Notes: generated by a model not told the origin, from the letters alone. A DNA stretch of 54,258 nt from Clostridia bacterium (GCA_017521925.1 JAFXBG010000007.1:1-54258), one strand, 5' to 3'; positions 34,269 to 41,706 are shown, counted from the first letter of the stretch. Made by a program: numbers and translations.

Positions 34269-35054
34269 ATGACTGATATTAAAAAGGCATTTGGAATTAT
34301 TACAGATAAATTAAACGACACCTTAAAGGGTCAGAATTTTAAAAACGAGAAGGTGGAAAGCTCTAACCCAAATGAGCTTGTAAGCCTTTTTACAAGCGAC
34401 ACTGTTGCTTACTCTGTAATTTACTATAAGGATAAAATGCTCTGCGTCTTAAGAAGCTGTACCATGACAGACGAAGGCCCCGACAACGAGTGGAAGACTA
34501 TGGCAACATGGATGTTCAACCCTGAAACCGATACAGAAAAAGAGGCTGACAGCATCGGTAATGACTTTGTTGAGGCGGTTTCTTCTTCTACTGCTGTTAA
34601 ACGTGCAAAGCAGACCAAGAGAAAGAAGAATAGCGACGACGGCAACGCAGACCCTCTTTTCCTTGCAAAACGTTTTATGGTGCTTTTCCCTGAGCTTAAG
34701 GAAGAAATCAAAAGAGAGCAGGACACAAAGGAAGTTTTCCGCGGTGTTTACTTTACACGCACCTTTATTGTGCCCAGAGTAAACGAGCTCCTTGCCCGTG
34801 GTGTTAAGAGTGAGGTAAATAAGCTTTCTCAGATTCTTTCTACTCAGTACACAAACGGCGATATGGATACACGCTCTATCATCACCATTGTAATTCTTAA
34901 CTCTACCGACGAAAAGTACAGAGAAAAGCTTGAGGAGAAAATGAGCGACGAGCTTAAAAAAGCCTGGAAGTTTGCTCTTAAAATGAAGGGCAAAAAGGTT
35001 AAACCCGAAAAGGTTAAGAAAAAGAGCAGTATGTTCTCAGGCTCAAGACTTTAA
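34269..35054 (+). CDS. Conserved-looking soluble protein of unknown function
   Basis: The product is 261 residues with no signal peptide or membrane helix. An N-terminal alpha/beta part (about 1-90, ending ATWMFNPETDTEKEADSIGND) is joined by a basic KRAKQTKRKKN segment to a mostly helical second part, and ends in a Lys-rich tail (KGKKVKPEKVKKK). I do not recognise the family. The lysine-rich stretches could bind nucleic acid, which is speculation. The consensus promoter and TTTGGAGG site imply good expression. It is monocistronic. Confidence 0.75.
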   Translation: MTDIKKAFGIITDKLNDTLKGQNFKNEKVESSNPNELVSLFTSDTVAYSVIYYKDKMLCVLRSCTMTDEGPDNEWKTMATWMFNPETDTEKEADSIGNDFVEAVSSSTAVKRAKQTKRKKNSDDGNADPLFLAKRFMVLFPELKEEIKREQDTKEVFRGVYFTRTFIVPRVNELLARGVKSEVNKLSQILSTQYTNGDMDTRSIITIVILNSTDEKYREKLEEKMSDELKKAWKFALKMKGKKVKPEKVKKKSSMFSGSRL

Positions 35055-35066
35055 TATTTAAAAATT

Positions 35067-35095
35067 AAGGAAGCAGGTACTCTGCTTCCTTTTTT
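35067..35095 (+). terminator. Rho-independent terminator
   Basis: A 10-bp stem AAGGAAGCAG/CTGCTTCCTT (35067-35076 with 35082-35091) is followed by Ts. Confidence 0.92.
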
Positions 35096-35114
35096 GTCCT
35101 AAGGAGGTATAATA

Positions 35115-35594
35115 ATGAATAACGATTTATGTGTGAAAGTTGAGGGCGGAATTCTTAATATCCGCGTTGGTGCAATTATTATGAGGGATGATGAGTTCCT
35201 TATGGTTGAAAATGAAAGAGATGAACATATGTATTCTGTAGGCGGAAGAATCAAATTCGGCGAAACCGCCGAAGAAGCCGTTATACGTGAAGTGCTTGAA
35301 GAAACAGGAGTAAAAATGGAGGTTGAGCGCTTAGGCTTTGTTCACGAGAATTTCTTTCCCGGAGATACACTTGTTAAGAAAGGGAATGTAGTTCACGAGA
35401 TTTCTTTCTTTTTCTATATGAAAGTGCCTGAGGATTTTGAACCTGTGTGTATGAGCTTTACCGAAGATAATGTGAAAGAACGTCTTGTGTGGATAAAAGC
35501 CGACCACCATAAGAAGTATTACCCCGAATTCTTTAAAACAGAGTTTAAGAACCCTTCGACTGAAATAAAGCATTTTGTATCAAGTGACATCTGA
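35115..35594 (+). CDS. NUDIX hydrolase
   Basis: This soluble protein of 159 residues has a complete Nudix box at about 44-66: Gly, five residues, Glu50, then REVLEETG with the metal-binding glutamates. Members hydrolyse nucleoside diphosphates linked to another moiety; the substrate is not predictable here. AAGGAGG precedes the ATG. It lies between a terminator upstream and the PAP2 gene downstream. Confidence 0.9.
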   Translation: MNNDLCVKVEGGILNIRVGAIIMRDDEFLMVENERDEHMYSVGGRIKFGETAEEAVIREVLEETGVKMEVERLGFVHENFFPGDTLVKKGNVVHEISFFFYMKVPEDFEPVCMSFTEDNVKERLVWIKADHHKKYYPEFFKTEFKNPSTEIKHFVSSDI

Positions 35595-35672
35595 TGTTTT
35601 TGTAGATTTTTCAGAATATATGTGTTACAATGTTTTGTATGGTATATGAATATTCAGAAGGTGATAGTTTAA

Positions 35673-36245
35673 ATGGTAGAATGGATTACAAATATTGACT
35701 TTACCGTGCTTTACTGGATACAGGAAAACTTACGCACAGAATGGCTTGACAGCCTGTGTGCCTTTTTAAGCTGGGCGTTTCAGCTTGGTTTGCCCTGGAT
35801 TTTTTTAGGGGTGGTACTTTTCTGTTTTAAGAAAACCAGAGCGGCAGGAGTTATGTTAATAGCGGCGGTGGTGGTTACCTTTTTCTTTAACGAGCTTGCC
35901 GTCAAAAATGCAGTTAACCGCGAAAGGCCTTGCACCATTGACCCTAGCATACCTCTGGCGATAGAAAGACCAACGTCATATAGCTTTCCCTCAGGGCATA
36001 CCGCAAGCTGTTTTGCGGCGGTGGGTGTGCTTATGTTTACCCACAAAAAAATCGGTATACCTCTTATTTTGTTTGCGGTGATTATGGGACTTTCCAGAAT
36101 GTACCTTTTTGTGCATTTCCCTACGGATGTAATCGCAGGTGCGGCTATGGGCCTTTTAATGGCGTGGGTTACGGTGCTTATTTTCCGCGAACTTAAATAC
36201 GACGAAAAACTCAGTAATCTTGATTTGAAGATAAGGAGAAATTAA
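35673..36245 (+). CDS. PAP2-family membrane phosphatase
   Basis: The product is 190 residues with about six membrane helices. The three-part phosphatase signature is complete: KNAVNRERP (78-86), PSGHT (106-110) and SRMYLFVHFPTD (141-152). Homologues dephosphorylate undecaprenyl pyrophosphate, phosphatidylglycerol phosphate or related lipids on the outer face of the membrane; the substrate is not determined here. AGAAGGTG lies upstream. The beta-helix gene begins one base after its stop codon, so the two are co-transcribed. Confidence 0.88.
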   Translation: MVEWITNIDFTVLYWIQENLRTEWLDSLCAFLSWAFQLGLPWIFLGVVLFCFKKTRAAGVMLIAAVVVTFFFNELAVKNAVNRERPCTIDPSIPLAIERPTSYSFPSGHTASCFAAVGVLMFTHKKIGIPLILFAVIMGLSRMYLFVHFPTDVIAGAAMGLLMAWVTVLIFRELKYDEKLSNLDLKIRRN

Positions 36246-36246
36246 T

Positions 36247-36912
36247 ATGAACGAGCTTAGAATCACAAGCCTTTTAAACCTTGACGAAACTATAGCAAGG
36301 GAACTTTTTGAAGGCTATACATACCCTTGGGAAGTTTTGCCTCATATAAGCGAATTTATCCTTAAACTTGGTGCTACACTCAGCGAAGAAAAGTTCGATA
36401 AAATCGGCGAGAATATCTGGGTTGCAAAAAGCGCAAAGGTTGCACCTACTGCTTACTTAAACGGCCCTCTTATTATTGATGAGGATGCCGAAATCCGCCA
36501 TTGTGCTTTTATCCGTGGCAGTGCAATTGTAGGCAAGGGTGCCGTGGTGGGTAACTCTACCGAGCTTAAAAACTGCGTGCTTTTTAACGGTGTGCAGGCT
36601 CCCCATTACAATTATGTTGGCGACAGTATTTACGGTCACAAGGCTCACACAGGTGCAGGTGTTATTGCATCCAACCTTAAGGCTGACAAGTCTTTGGTTA
36701 CCGTTAATTTCAGAGGCACAAAGGTAGAAACAGGTATTAAGAAAATCGGTGCCATTGTTGGCGACTTCGGTGATATCGGCTGTAACACAGTTATGAACCC
36801 CGGCACAGTAATTGGCAGAAACACAAGTGTGTATCCGCTCTCTTTTGTTAGAAGCTACGTTGAAGAAGGTTCAATTTACAAGAAACAAGGCGAAGTTGTG
36901 AAGAGAAGATAA
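36247..36912 (+). CDS. Left-handed beta-helix protein resembling GlmU C-terminal domain
   Basis: The product is 221 residues with hexapeptide-type repeats (for example VAKSAKVAPTAYLNGPLIID, IIDEDAEIRH, AIVGKGAVVG, GTVIGRNTSV), as in the acyltransferase half of GlmU and the sugar nucleotidyltransferases. There is no N-terminal nucleotidyltransferase domain, and the leader contains GYTYPWEVLPHI. Similar solo proteins are often annotated as UDP-GlcNAc pyrophosphorylase-related; pyrophosphorylase activity is unlikely without that domain. AAGGAG lies upstream and spans the end of the PAP2 gene. Confidence 0.75.
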   Translation: MNELRITSLLNLDETIARELFEGYTYPWEVLPHISEFILKLGATLSEEKFDKIGENIWVAKSAKVAPTAYLNGPLIIDEDAEIRHCAFIRGSAIVGKGAVVGNSTELKNCVLFNGVQAPHYNYVGDSIYGHKAHTGAGVIASNLKADKSLVTVNFRGTKVETGIKKIGAIVGDFGDIGCNTVMNPGTVIGRNTSVYPLSFVRSYVEEGSIYKKQGEVVKRR

Positions 36913-36922
36913 TGTTTCTTGT

Positions 36923-36944
36923 AGGGGTGATTTGCGAATCCCCT
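36923..36944. repeat. Intergenic palindrome AGGGG...CCCCT
   Basis: GGGG-t-GATT / AATC-CCCC pairs around a TGCG loop with one bulge, in the 61-base gap before the next gene. It resembles the hairpins at 15363 and 34117. Confidence 0.4.
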
Positions 36945-36973
36945 GCGAAAATGTATGTTTGTGAGGAGTTTGT

Positions 36974-37759
36974 ATGGGGTTAATTAAGTTAGAGTGTCCT
37001 TCTTGCGGTGCTCATTTGGAGTATTCACAAGATAGAGATGTGTTCTTTTGTGAGTATTGTGGTGCAAAGGTTATTAAAGATAAACAGTATATTGAGTTGT
37101 CAGGCAAGATTTCTATTGACGGAGTAGCTACTGAGGAGTCTTTGTTAGAGAGGGCATTCCTGTATTTGGAGGATGGAGATTTTTTAAATGCGGATAAATA
37201 TCTGGAAAGAACGCTGGACATAAACCCAAGGTGTGCCAAAGCATATATGGGAAAGCTGTTGGTTAAGTTCCGCCTTAAGAGTATAGATATGTTATCCCAT
37301 TGGTCAAAGCCGTTGAGCGACTATGATTTTTATAGAAAAGCAATACGGTTCGCCTCTGACGATGAAAAAGCAATATACGAATCCTATAATCAGCAGATTG
37401 TAGAAAGAATAATTCGTAAACAAGAAAATTGTAAGTTTGAAGTCGAGGATATAGAAAAACAGATAGAGCCCATAAAGGTATATTTGCGGGAAAATGCAGA
37501 ACAGTATAAACAAGATAGAGATAAAAAGGGTAGGTTGACAATTTTGCTGGCAGTTTCCTTTATACCGATATTAGTTATTATATTGACTATGGTAGCCATG
37601 GGTAAGCTGGCTCTTGCTTTTTTAGCGATACCCTTTATTGCTGTATCAGCTTTTCTGTTGGTTAAGAATATTTCTATAGATGAAAGAATCAAGGAATATC
37701 GTGATTTAGAAAATGAACTTGCTGAACTTGAGCAAGAAAAAGAAGAAGTAACTGCGTAG
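36974..37759 (+). CDS. Zinc-ribbon, TPR-like, two-helix membrane protein
   Basis: The product is 261 residues. It has an N-terminal zinc ribbon (LECPSCGAHLEYS and FFCEYCGAKV), a helical TPR-like segment (about 55-110: ERAFLYLEDGDFLNADKYLERTL), a charged helical stretch, two adjacent membrane helices (about 189-230) and a C-terminal coiled coil ending LEQEKEE. Similar zinc-ribbon/TPR proteins are widespread in Clostridia with unknown role. The ATG follows GAGGAG. A terminator follows the gene. Confidence 0.78.
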   Translation: MGLIKLECPSCGAHLEYSQDRDVFFCEYCGAKVIKDKQYIELSGKISIDGVATEESLLERAFLYLEDGDFLNADKYLERTLDINPRCAKAYMGKLLVKFRLKSIDMLSHWSKPLSDYDFYRKAIRFASDDEKAIYESYNQQIVERIIRKQENCKFEVEDIEKQIEPIKVYLRENAEQYKQDRDKKGRLTILLAVSFIPILVIILTMVAMGKLALAFLAIPFIAVSAFLLVKNISIDERIKEYRDLENELAELEQEKEEVTA

Positions 37760-37801
37760 TATTTTCTTTATGTAAAAATTATTAATATGTAGCATAAAAA
37801 T

Positions 37802-37837
37802 ACACTCCTCACAGCTTTGTGGGGAGTGTTGCTTTTT
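37802..37837 (+). terminator. Rho-independent terminator
   Basis: A 12-bp stem (37802-37813 with 37818-37829, one wobble) has a GCTT loop and then TGCTTTTT. The next promoter's -35 box overlaps its end. Confidence 0.88.
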
Positions 37838-37857
37838 GCAGTATTTTGTTGTATAAT
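37829..37857 (+). promoter_or_regulatory. Promoter of the small hydrophobic peptide gene
   Basis: TTGCTT (37829-37834) and TATAAT (37852-37857) have a 17-base spacer. The 13-base palindrome GTACA-TAT-TGTAC at 37866-37878 begins right at the predicted transcript start. Confidence 0.6.
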
Positions 37858-37882
37858 GATTTGCGGTACATATTGTACTAAG

Positions 37883-37941
37883 GAGCTACCATAACGGTAG
37901 GCGGTTAGCCCTCATTACAGAGGGTGCTTACCCTCTTGTAA
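37883..37941 (+). promoter_or_regulatory. Structured 5' leader of the peptide mRNA
   Basis: The leader holds the hairpin CTACC-ATAAC-GGTAG (37886-37900) and an 11-bp stem (37915-37925 with 37930-37941) just before the ribosome binding site. GGCGGTTA (37900-37907) can pair with TAACCGCC at the stop codon (38027-38034). GAGCTACC and GGTTAGCC recur inverted at 38072-38094. Such long-range pairing is typical of type I toxin mRNAs. Confidence 0.5.
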
Positions 37942-37957
37942 TAAAGGGGGTGTTGCT

Positions 37958-38029
37958 ATGGAGTATTTAGTTATTGCCTTCTTAATTATAGTTGCAATTA
38001 CAAGTTTATTTTCAAGCATAAAAAAGTAA
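37958..38029 (+). CDS. 23-residue hydrophobic peptide, putative type I toxin
   Basis: The peptide MEYLVIAFLIIVAITSLFSS plus IKK is one membrane helix with a basic end, the shape of Fst, TxpA or holin-like type I toxins. AAAGGGGGTG at 37944-37953 is a strong ribosome binding site. The stop codon lies inside the stem of the shared terminator. The facing minus-strand promoter at 38105-38133 would make a short antisense RNA ending at the same terminator. I infer a membrane-active toxin held in check by RNA. Without the context the peptide alone would be ambiguous. Confidence 0.7.
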   Translation: MEYLVIAFLIIVAITSLFSSIKK

Positions 38030-38058
38030 CCGCCCTCGCCAAAGCACGGTTACTTTTT
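38021..38058. terminator. Bidirectional terminator shared by toxin and antisense RNAs
   Basis: A perfect 12-bp stem AAAAAGTAACCG/CGGTTACTTTTT (38021-38032 with 38047-38058) provides a T run on either strand. Confidence 0.88.
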
Positions 38059-38098
38059 AACTAAGTGTATTGGCTAACCGTCTATCGGTAGCTCTTTC
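38021..38098 (-). ncRNA. Putative antitoxin RNA
   Basis: A transcript of about 78 bases is predicted from the promoter at 38133-38105 to the shared terminator. It opens with a hairpin made from GCTACCG and CGGTTAGC, the same motif as the toxin mRNA leader, and overlaps the 3' end of the toxin mRNA over 38021-38058. It has no ORF of note. Confidence 0.55.
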
Positions 38099-38104
38099 AT
38101 TTAT

Positions 38105-38133
38105 ATTATATGCAAAATGTGCGGTGTTGTCAA
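38105..38133 (-). promoter_or_regulatory. Consensus sigma-A promoter for the antisense RNA
   Basis: On the minus strand, TTGACA (38133-38128) and TATAAT (38110-38105) are both consensus with a 17-base spacer, stronger than the toxin promoter. A hairpin GCGGACC-TTTG-GGTCTGC (38134-38151) lies just upstream and may end gatD. Confidence 0.85.
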
Positions 38134-38156
38134 GCGGACCTTTGGGTCTGCATTAT

Positions 38157-38798
38157 TTATTTCTTGTTATTAATAATAAGCTCTGCGATGTAGTTACAGA
38201 AAGCGGGATTCTTAACCAGCACAGGCCCTACAATCTGAGTGCCGAAAAGGTTCTTTTCGTGAATACCCTCGGTTTCAAAACTAAAGCTCTCAGGCTTCAT
38301 TGTTAAGGTGAAAAGGGGAGAGGTTACATTCTCAACTTCACTGCACTTGTTGATAAAGCCTATCAGCTCATTGTCAAGAAAATCTGCCTTTGCTTTGATG
38401 TCGCCGGTAAGTCGTCTTGCGTTCTGTTCTTTTACCGTAAAGCCAAAAAGGTTAAGTCCCTCTAAAACTCTACCGTCGGCGGTATTGATAGTTTTGCCAA
38501 GCATCTCCCATGAGTTGCCTGTAAAAAGTATTGCCTTACCTGCATCAAAAGCAGACTTTAAGCTGTCCTTGAATTTCTTGAGGTGATTAAGCGAAAAGGT
38601 TCTTTTAGACTCTGTACCTGCACCGCAGTAGATAAAGTCGTACTCTGCAAAATCAATCTCGGTGTCAGTAACGGTCTTCTTATCAAGAATTACTTCACAG
38701 CCTTTATCTTCAAGTGCTTTTGTAAGGAGCCTTACGTTGCCGTATTCGCCGTAAAGGTTCATAAAGTCGGAGTACAAGTGTAAAATTTTAATTTCCAT
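38157..38798 (-). CDS. gatD: GatD-like glutamine amidotransferase subunit, active site degenerate
   Basis: GatD normally releases ammonia from glutamine for MurT, which amidates D-Glu of lipid II. The product of 213 residues aligns along the whole family (HLYSDFMNLYGEYGN, RLTGDI, EGLNLFGF). The catalytic positions are lost: the Cys of the usual CGGxQ elbow is Thr93 in FTGNSWEMLG (codon 38522-38520), and the His of the usual HGP is Val190 in GTQIVGPVL (codon 38231-38229). The NHxGRT-like segment is also changed (INKCSEV). The frame is intact. It follows murT by one base with GGAGAGGTG upstream, so it is still made with its partner. Ammonia may come from elsewhere, or the pair does another job. 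Confidence 0.85.
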   Translation of the reverse strand: MEIKILHLYSDFMNLYGEYGNVRLLTKALEDKGCEVILDKKTVTDTEIDFAEYDFIYCGAGTESKRTFSLNHLKKFKDSLKSAFDAGKAILFTGNSWEMLGKTINTADGRVLEGLNLFGFTVKEQNARRLTGDIKAKADFLDNELIGFINKCSEVENVTSPLFTLTMKPESFSFETEGIHEKNLFGTQIVGPVLVKNPAFCNYIAELIINNKK

Positions 38799-38799
38799 A

Positions 38800-40134
38800 T
38801 CACACCTCTCCTTTCTTTACTATTTCAAGGAACTTGCCTTTGTCAGAGAAGCAGGTGATTACATAGGTGAAGTTTTCTTCATCTTTAAGCTTTGCCATAG
38901 CGTTTTCTACGCTGTCACAGACAATAAGCTTGTCCTTAGGGATGTCGGTTACAGAAAAACGAACATCCAAATCACCCCAATAACTGCCTGCAAGGTAAAT
39001 GCTCTTAACGTTATCTGAGTTGAGTTTTTCAAAGTCAATGTCCCAAAGCCAGCTTGTGTCTTCGGTGTGGTACTTGCGGCTTATCTTGTCAACGATAATC
39101 AGCACCGCTACATCGTTTTTATCATGTGTAACAACATTAATTGACTGGTCGTAGGAAACTGAGTTTTCGTGTTTCGATACTAAAAGTGTGCCCTGAGCCT
39201 TGCCGAATGTAAAGTCCATAATTCTGCCTGACTGCATCTTGTAGCCTGAGAGAGCTTTAACAGCATCCTCTGCTTTAACTCCTGCAATGTCAGCCGCCGC
39301 AAAAGCTACCAATGAGTTGTAGCACTGATAAATGCTTGAGAAGCTAAGCTCAATGGTATGCTTGCCGTTAATGGTAAGTTTCTTGTCCTCTAAACTTGCA
39401 TCGGTGATAGTCCACTTTGTCTCAGGCTTCTTATATCCGCATTTTGAACAGTTGTAAGAGCCGATGTGGTTGTAGTGGTAGTAGTCGTAGCTCATAGGTG
39501 CATTGCAAACAGGGCAGTACTTGCCGTCATCATAAACAGAGTCATTGACATCCTTGTCGAATGAAAGCTTGTCCGCACCAAAGTAAAGAGCTTTTCTGTC
39601 AGTGCCAAAGGTGCTTACCAAGGGGTCGTCGGCATTAAGCACTAAGGTAATATCATCAGAAATCGCATCGTTAATGGATGCATACACCCATTCGGGGTGG
39701 CCGTTACGTGTAAGCTGGTCACGGTAAAGGTTTGTGATAAACAGATAATCGGGTTTGATGTACTTGAAGGTATACTTTGCAAAACGCTCGTCAGACTCTA
39801 TAAGGGCAATTTTGCTTTTTGCTTTGCCCGAAAGGGTAGAGTCGCACAAAAGCATAGTTGTAACGCCCTCAATCTGATTAGAGCCTTCTTTGTTATATAC
39901 TAAGCTTGCACCGCTTTCTATAAGCACGTGGGCAATAAGCTCAACAGTGGATGTTTTGCCGTTGCTGCCTGTTACAGCTATAATCTTCTCAGGGGGAGTA
40001 ATGTCCTTTAAAATGTTTGGGAAAAGCTTTAGGGTCAAAGCACCGGGAAGGCTACTTCCTCTGCCTAAAAGCTTTGCAAAGAAACGGACGGTTTTGCAGA
40101 ATAAAACCGCCAGAAAAACCTTGATTTTTTTCAT
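38800..40134 (-). CDS. murT: Lipid II isoglutaminyl synthase subunit MurT
   Basis: MurT is a Mur-ligase-type enzyme that activates the D-Glu carboxylate of lipid II with ATP. The product is 444 residues. It has a hydrophobic amphipathic N-terminus, the P-loop TGSNGKT (55-61), ESDERFAKYTFK, and the family-specific zinc ribbon inserted in the middle domain (Cys207, Cys210, Cys229, Cys232). A C-terminal DUF1727 domain follows. AAAGAGG precedes the ATG. The ligase looks complete although its GatD partner does not. Confidence 0.94.
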   Translation of the reverse strand: MKKIKVFLAVLFCKTVRFFAKLLGRGSSLPGALTLKLFPNILKDITPPEKIIAVTGSNGKTSTVELIAHVLIESGASLVYNKEGSNQIEGVTTMLLCDSTLSGKAKSKIALIESDERFAKYTFKYIKPDYLFITNLYRDQLTRNGHPEWVYASINDAISDDITLVLNADDPLVSTFGTDRKALYFGADKLSFDKDVNDSVYDDGKYCPVCNAPMSYDYYHYNHIGSYNCSKCGYKKPETKWTITDASLEDKKLTINGKHTIELSFSSIYQCYNSLVAFAAADIAGVKAEDAVKALSGYKMQSGRIMDFTFGKAQGTLLVSKHENSVSYDQSINVVTHDKNDVAVLIIVDKISRKYHTEDTSWLWDIDFEKLNSDNVKSIYLAGSYWGDLDVRFSVTDIPKDKLIVCDSVENAMAKLKDEENFTYVITCFSDKGKFLEIVKKGEV

Positions 40135-40178
40135 AATCTGCCTCTTTCTATATATAAAGGTTTTTATTTCTATTTTGA

Positions 40179-40207
40179 ATTATATAGCCTGACTCACTTA
40201 AGGTCAA
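40179..40207 (-). promoter_or_regulatory. Sigma-A promoter of murT-gatD
   Basis: On the minus strand, TTGACC (40207-40202) and TATAAT (40184-40179) have a 17-base spacer. Confidence 0.78.
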
Positions 40208-40341
40208 TATAATTTTAAGCATTTTTATCAAGATGATGAGAAAAATCGGCTTGTTTTATCAATATTTTGTGTTGTGCAAAATTAACAAAATTTCGTTAAA
40301 AATTTCTCTAAAATTCTACAGTAAAAATTTCGCCGAAATCC

Positions 40342-40370
40342 TTGATTTTGCCCTATATATATATTATAAT
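40342..40370 (+). promoter_or_regulatory. Promoter of the ribosomal protein operon
   Basis: TTGATT (40342-40347) and TATAAT (40365-40370) have a 17-base spacer. The leader to rpsJ is about 295 bases. Confidence 0.75.
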
Positions 40371-40376
40371 TGACCC

Positions 40377-40670
40377 TGCGTGACTGCAATAAATGATATG
40401 CGTTGAAGCGGGAGGTTGCGGCCATTTGGTCGGTTTTTCCGTGGAGTATGTCCGATTTCAAACCGGGCGAAAAAATTTTAAAGCACATTTTTAAGACAAA
40501 GGGGTTGCTATGTCCTAAGTGTGCCATTATGCTTTTCAAGACTTCTCCGGTTAACAAAATATGGTTAACCGTTTTTTAATGAAGGGTGATGAAACACCCG
40601 GATGTGTGTAAAAAAGGTTTAGTTTTGAAGTACGCCCGCCAACTAACAAAATTTTAAGGAGGCGACTTTT
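40377..40670 (+). promoter_or_regulatory. Long structured leader of the S10 operon
   Basis: This ORF-free leader includes GCGTTGAAGCGGGAGGTTG followed by a small hairpin (CGGCC-ATTT-GGTCG), a complete intrinsic terminator at 40548-40577, and a second hairpin GGGTG-ATGAAA-CACCC (40584-40599). The arrangement suggests transcription attenuation, perhaps by a ribosomal protein; the effector is unknown. Confidence 0.55.
40548..40577 (+). terminator. Intrinsic terminator inside the rpsJ leader (candidate attenuator)
   Basis: Stem CGGTTAAC/GTTAACCG (40548-40555 with 40564-40571) is followed directly by six Ts, 93 bases before the rpsJ start and about 180 after the promoter. Confidence 0.8.
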
Positions 40671-40982
40671 ATGGCAGTCAAGGAAAAAATCAGAATTAGA
40701 TTAAAGGGCTATGATCATCAGTTAGTTGATCAGTCAGCTGAGCGAATCGTTGCTACAGCAAAGCGCACAGGTGCAAGGGTTTCCGGTCCCGTACCGCTCC
40801 CCACCGAGAAGCAGGTTGTAACAATTCTTCGTGCGGTTCACAAGTACAAGGATAGCCGTGAGCAGTTCGAAATGAGAACTCACAAGCGTCTTATCGACAT
40901 CTTGAGACCCTCAAACAAAACAGTTGATGCTCTTATGAATCTGGAGCTCCCTGCCGGCGTTGAGATTGAGATCAAACTCTGA
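40671..40982 (+). CDS. rpsJ: 30S ribosomal protein S10
   Basis: S10 is a small-subunit head protein that also joins NusB in transcription antitermination. The product of 103 residues is full length, with the loop [20 protein letters not shown] and the ending [17 protein letters not shown] lies ten bases upstream. It is the first gene of the S10 operon, behind the long leader with an internal terminator. Hairpins at 40981-40997 and 41020-41047 lie in the 91-base gap before rplC. Confidence 0.98.
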   Translation: MAVKEKIRIRLKGYDHQLVDQSAERIVATAKRTGARVSGPVPLPTEKQVVTILRAVHKYKDSREQFEMRTHKRLIDILRPSNKTVDALMNLELPAGVEIEIKL

Positions 40983-41073
40983 TAGCTCAGTTATCAACCT
41001 ACAAGCAGACAGGGTCAAGTCGATGAATGACTACATCTTCGTCGACCAATAACCTAATAAGGAGGAAAATAAA

Positions 41074-41706
41074 ATGCAGAAAGCATTAATCGGCAAGAAG
41101 ATCGGTATGACACAGATCTTCGACGAGAAGGGAAATGTAGTTCCCGTAACAGTTGTTGAAGCAGGTCCTTGCGTTGTTTCAATGATTAAGACAGTAGAGA
41201 CTGACGGCTACAATGCAGTTCAGCTCGGTTTCGGCGATGTAAAGGCTAACAAGCTTACAAAGCCTATGAAGGGACACTTTGACAAGGCAAACGTTGCTCC
41301 CAAGAAAACTCTTAAGGAGTTCCGCTTTGACGATTGCGCAGCTTACACAGTAGGCGACATCGTAAAGGCTGACACTTTTGAGGCAGGCATGAAGGTAGAC
41401 GTAACAGGTACCAGCAAAGGTAAGGGTTACGCAGGCGTTATCAAGCGCTGGAACTTCAGCAGATTAAAGGAAACTCACGGTTCAGGTCCTGTAGCACGTC
41501 ACGGCGGCTCAATGGGTGCTTGTTCTTCTCCCTCCAGAGTATGGAAGGGCAAGAAGATGGCAGGTCACCTCGGTGCTGAGAAGGTTACAGTTAAGAACCT
41601 CAAAGTAGTTAAGGTTGATGTTGAGAACAACCTCGTTGCTATCAAGGGCGCTATTCCCGGTCCTAACGGCGGCACAGTTGTTATCAAGGACATCACTAAG
41701 GCTTGA
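41074..41706 (+). CDS. rplC: 50S ribosomal protein L3
   Basis: L3 binds 23S rRNA early in assembly and reaches toward the peptidyl transferase centre. The product of 210 residues has [14 protein letters not shown] at the start and the [20 protein letters not shown] extension. It opens after a 91-base gap behind rpsJ with AAGGAGG upstream, and rplD follows 17 bases later. Confidence 0.98.
   Translation: MQKALIGKKIGMTQIFDEKGNVVPVTVVEAGPCVVSMIKTVETDGYNAVQLGFGDVKANKLTKPMKGHFDKANVAPKKTLKEFRFDDCAAYTVGDIVKADTFEAGMKVDVTGTSKGKGYAGVIKRWNFSRLKETHGSGPVARHGGSMGACSSPSRVWKGKKMAGHLGAEKVTVKNLKVVKVDVENNLVAIKGAIPGPNGGTVVIKDITKA

Noticed and set aside
37861-37957. Riboswitch upstream of the 23-residue peptide
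   Set aside because: The hairpins do not match any aptamer I know, and the facing antisense promoter and mirrored repeat explain them better.
40282-40557. 91-codon minus-strand frame in the rpsJ leader
   Set aside because: It runs across the leader promoter and terminator, has no ribosome binding site, and its composition is not protein-like.
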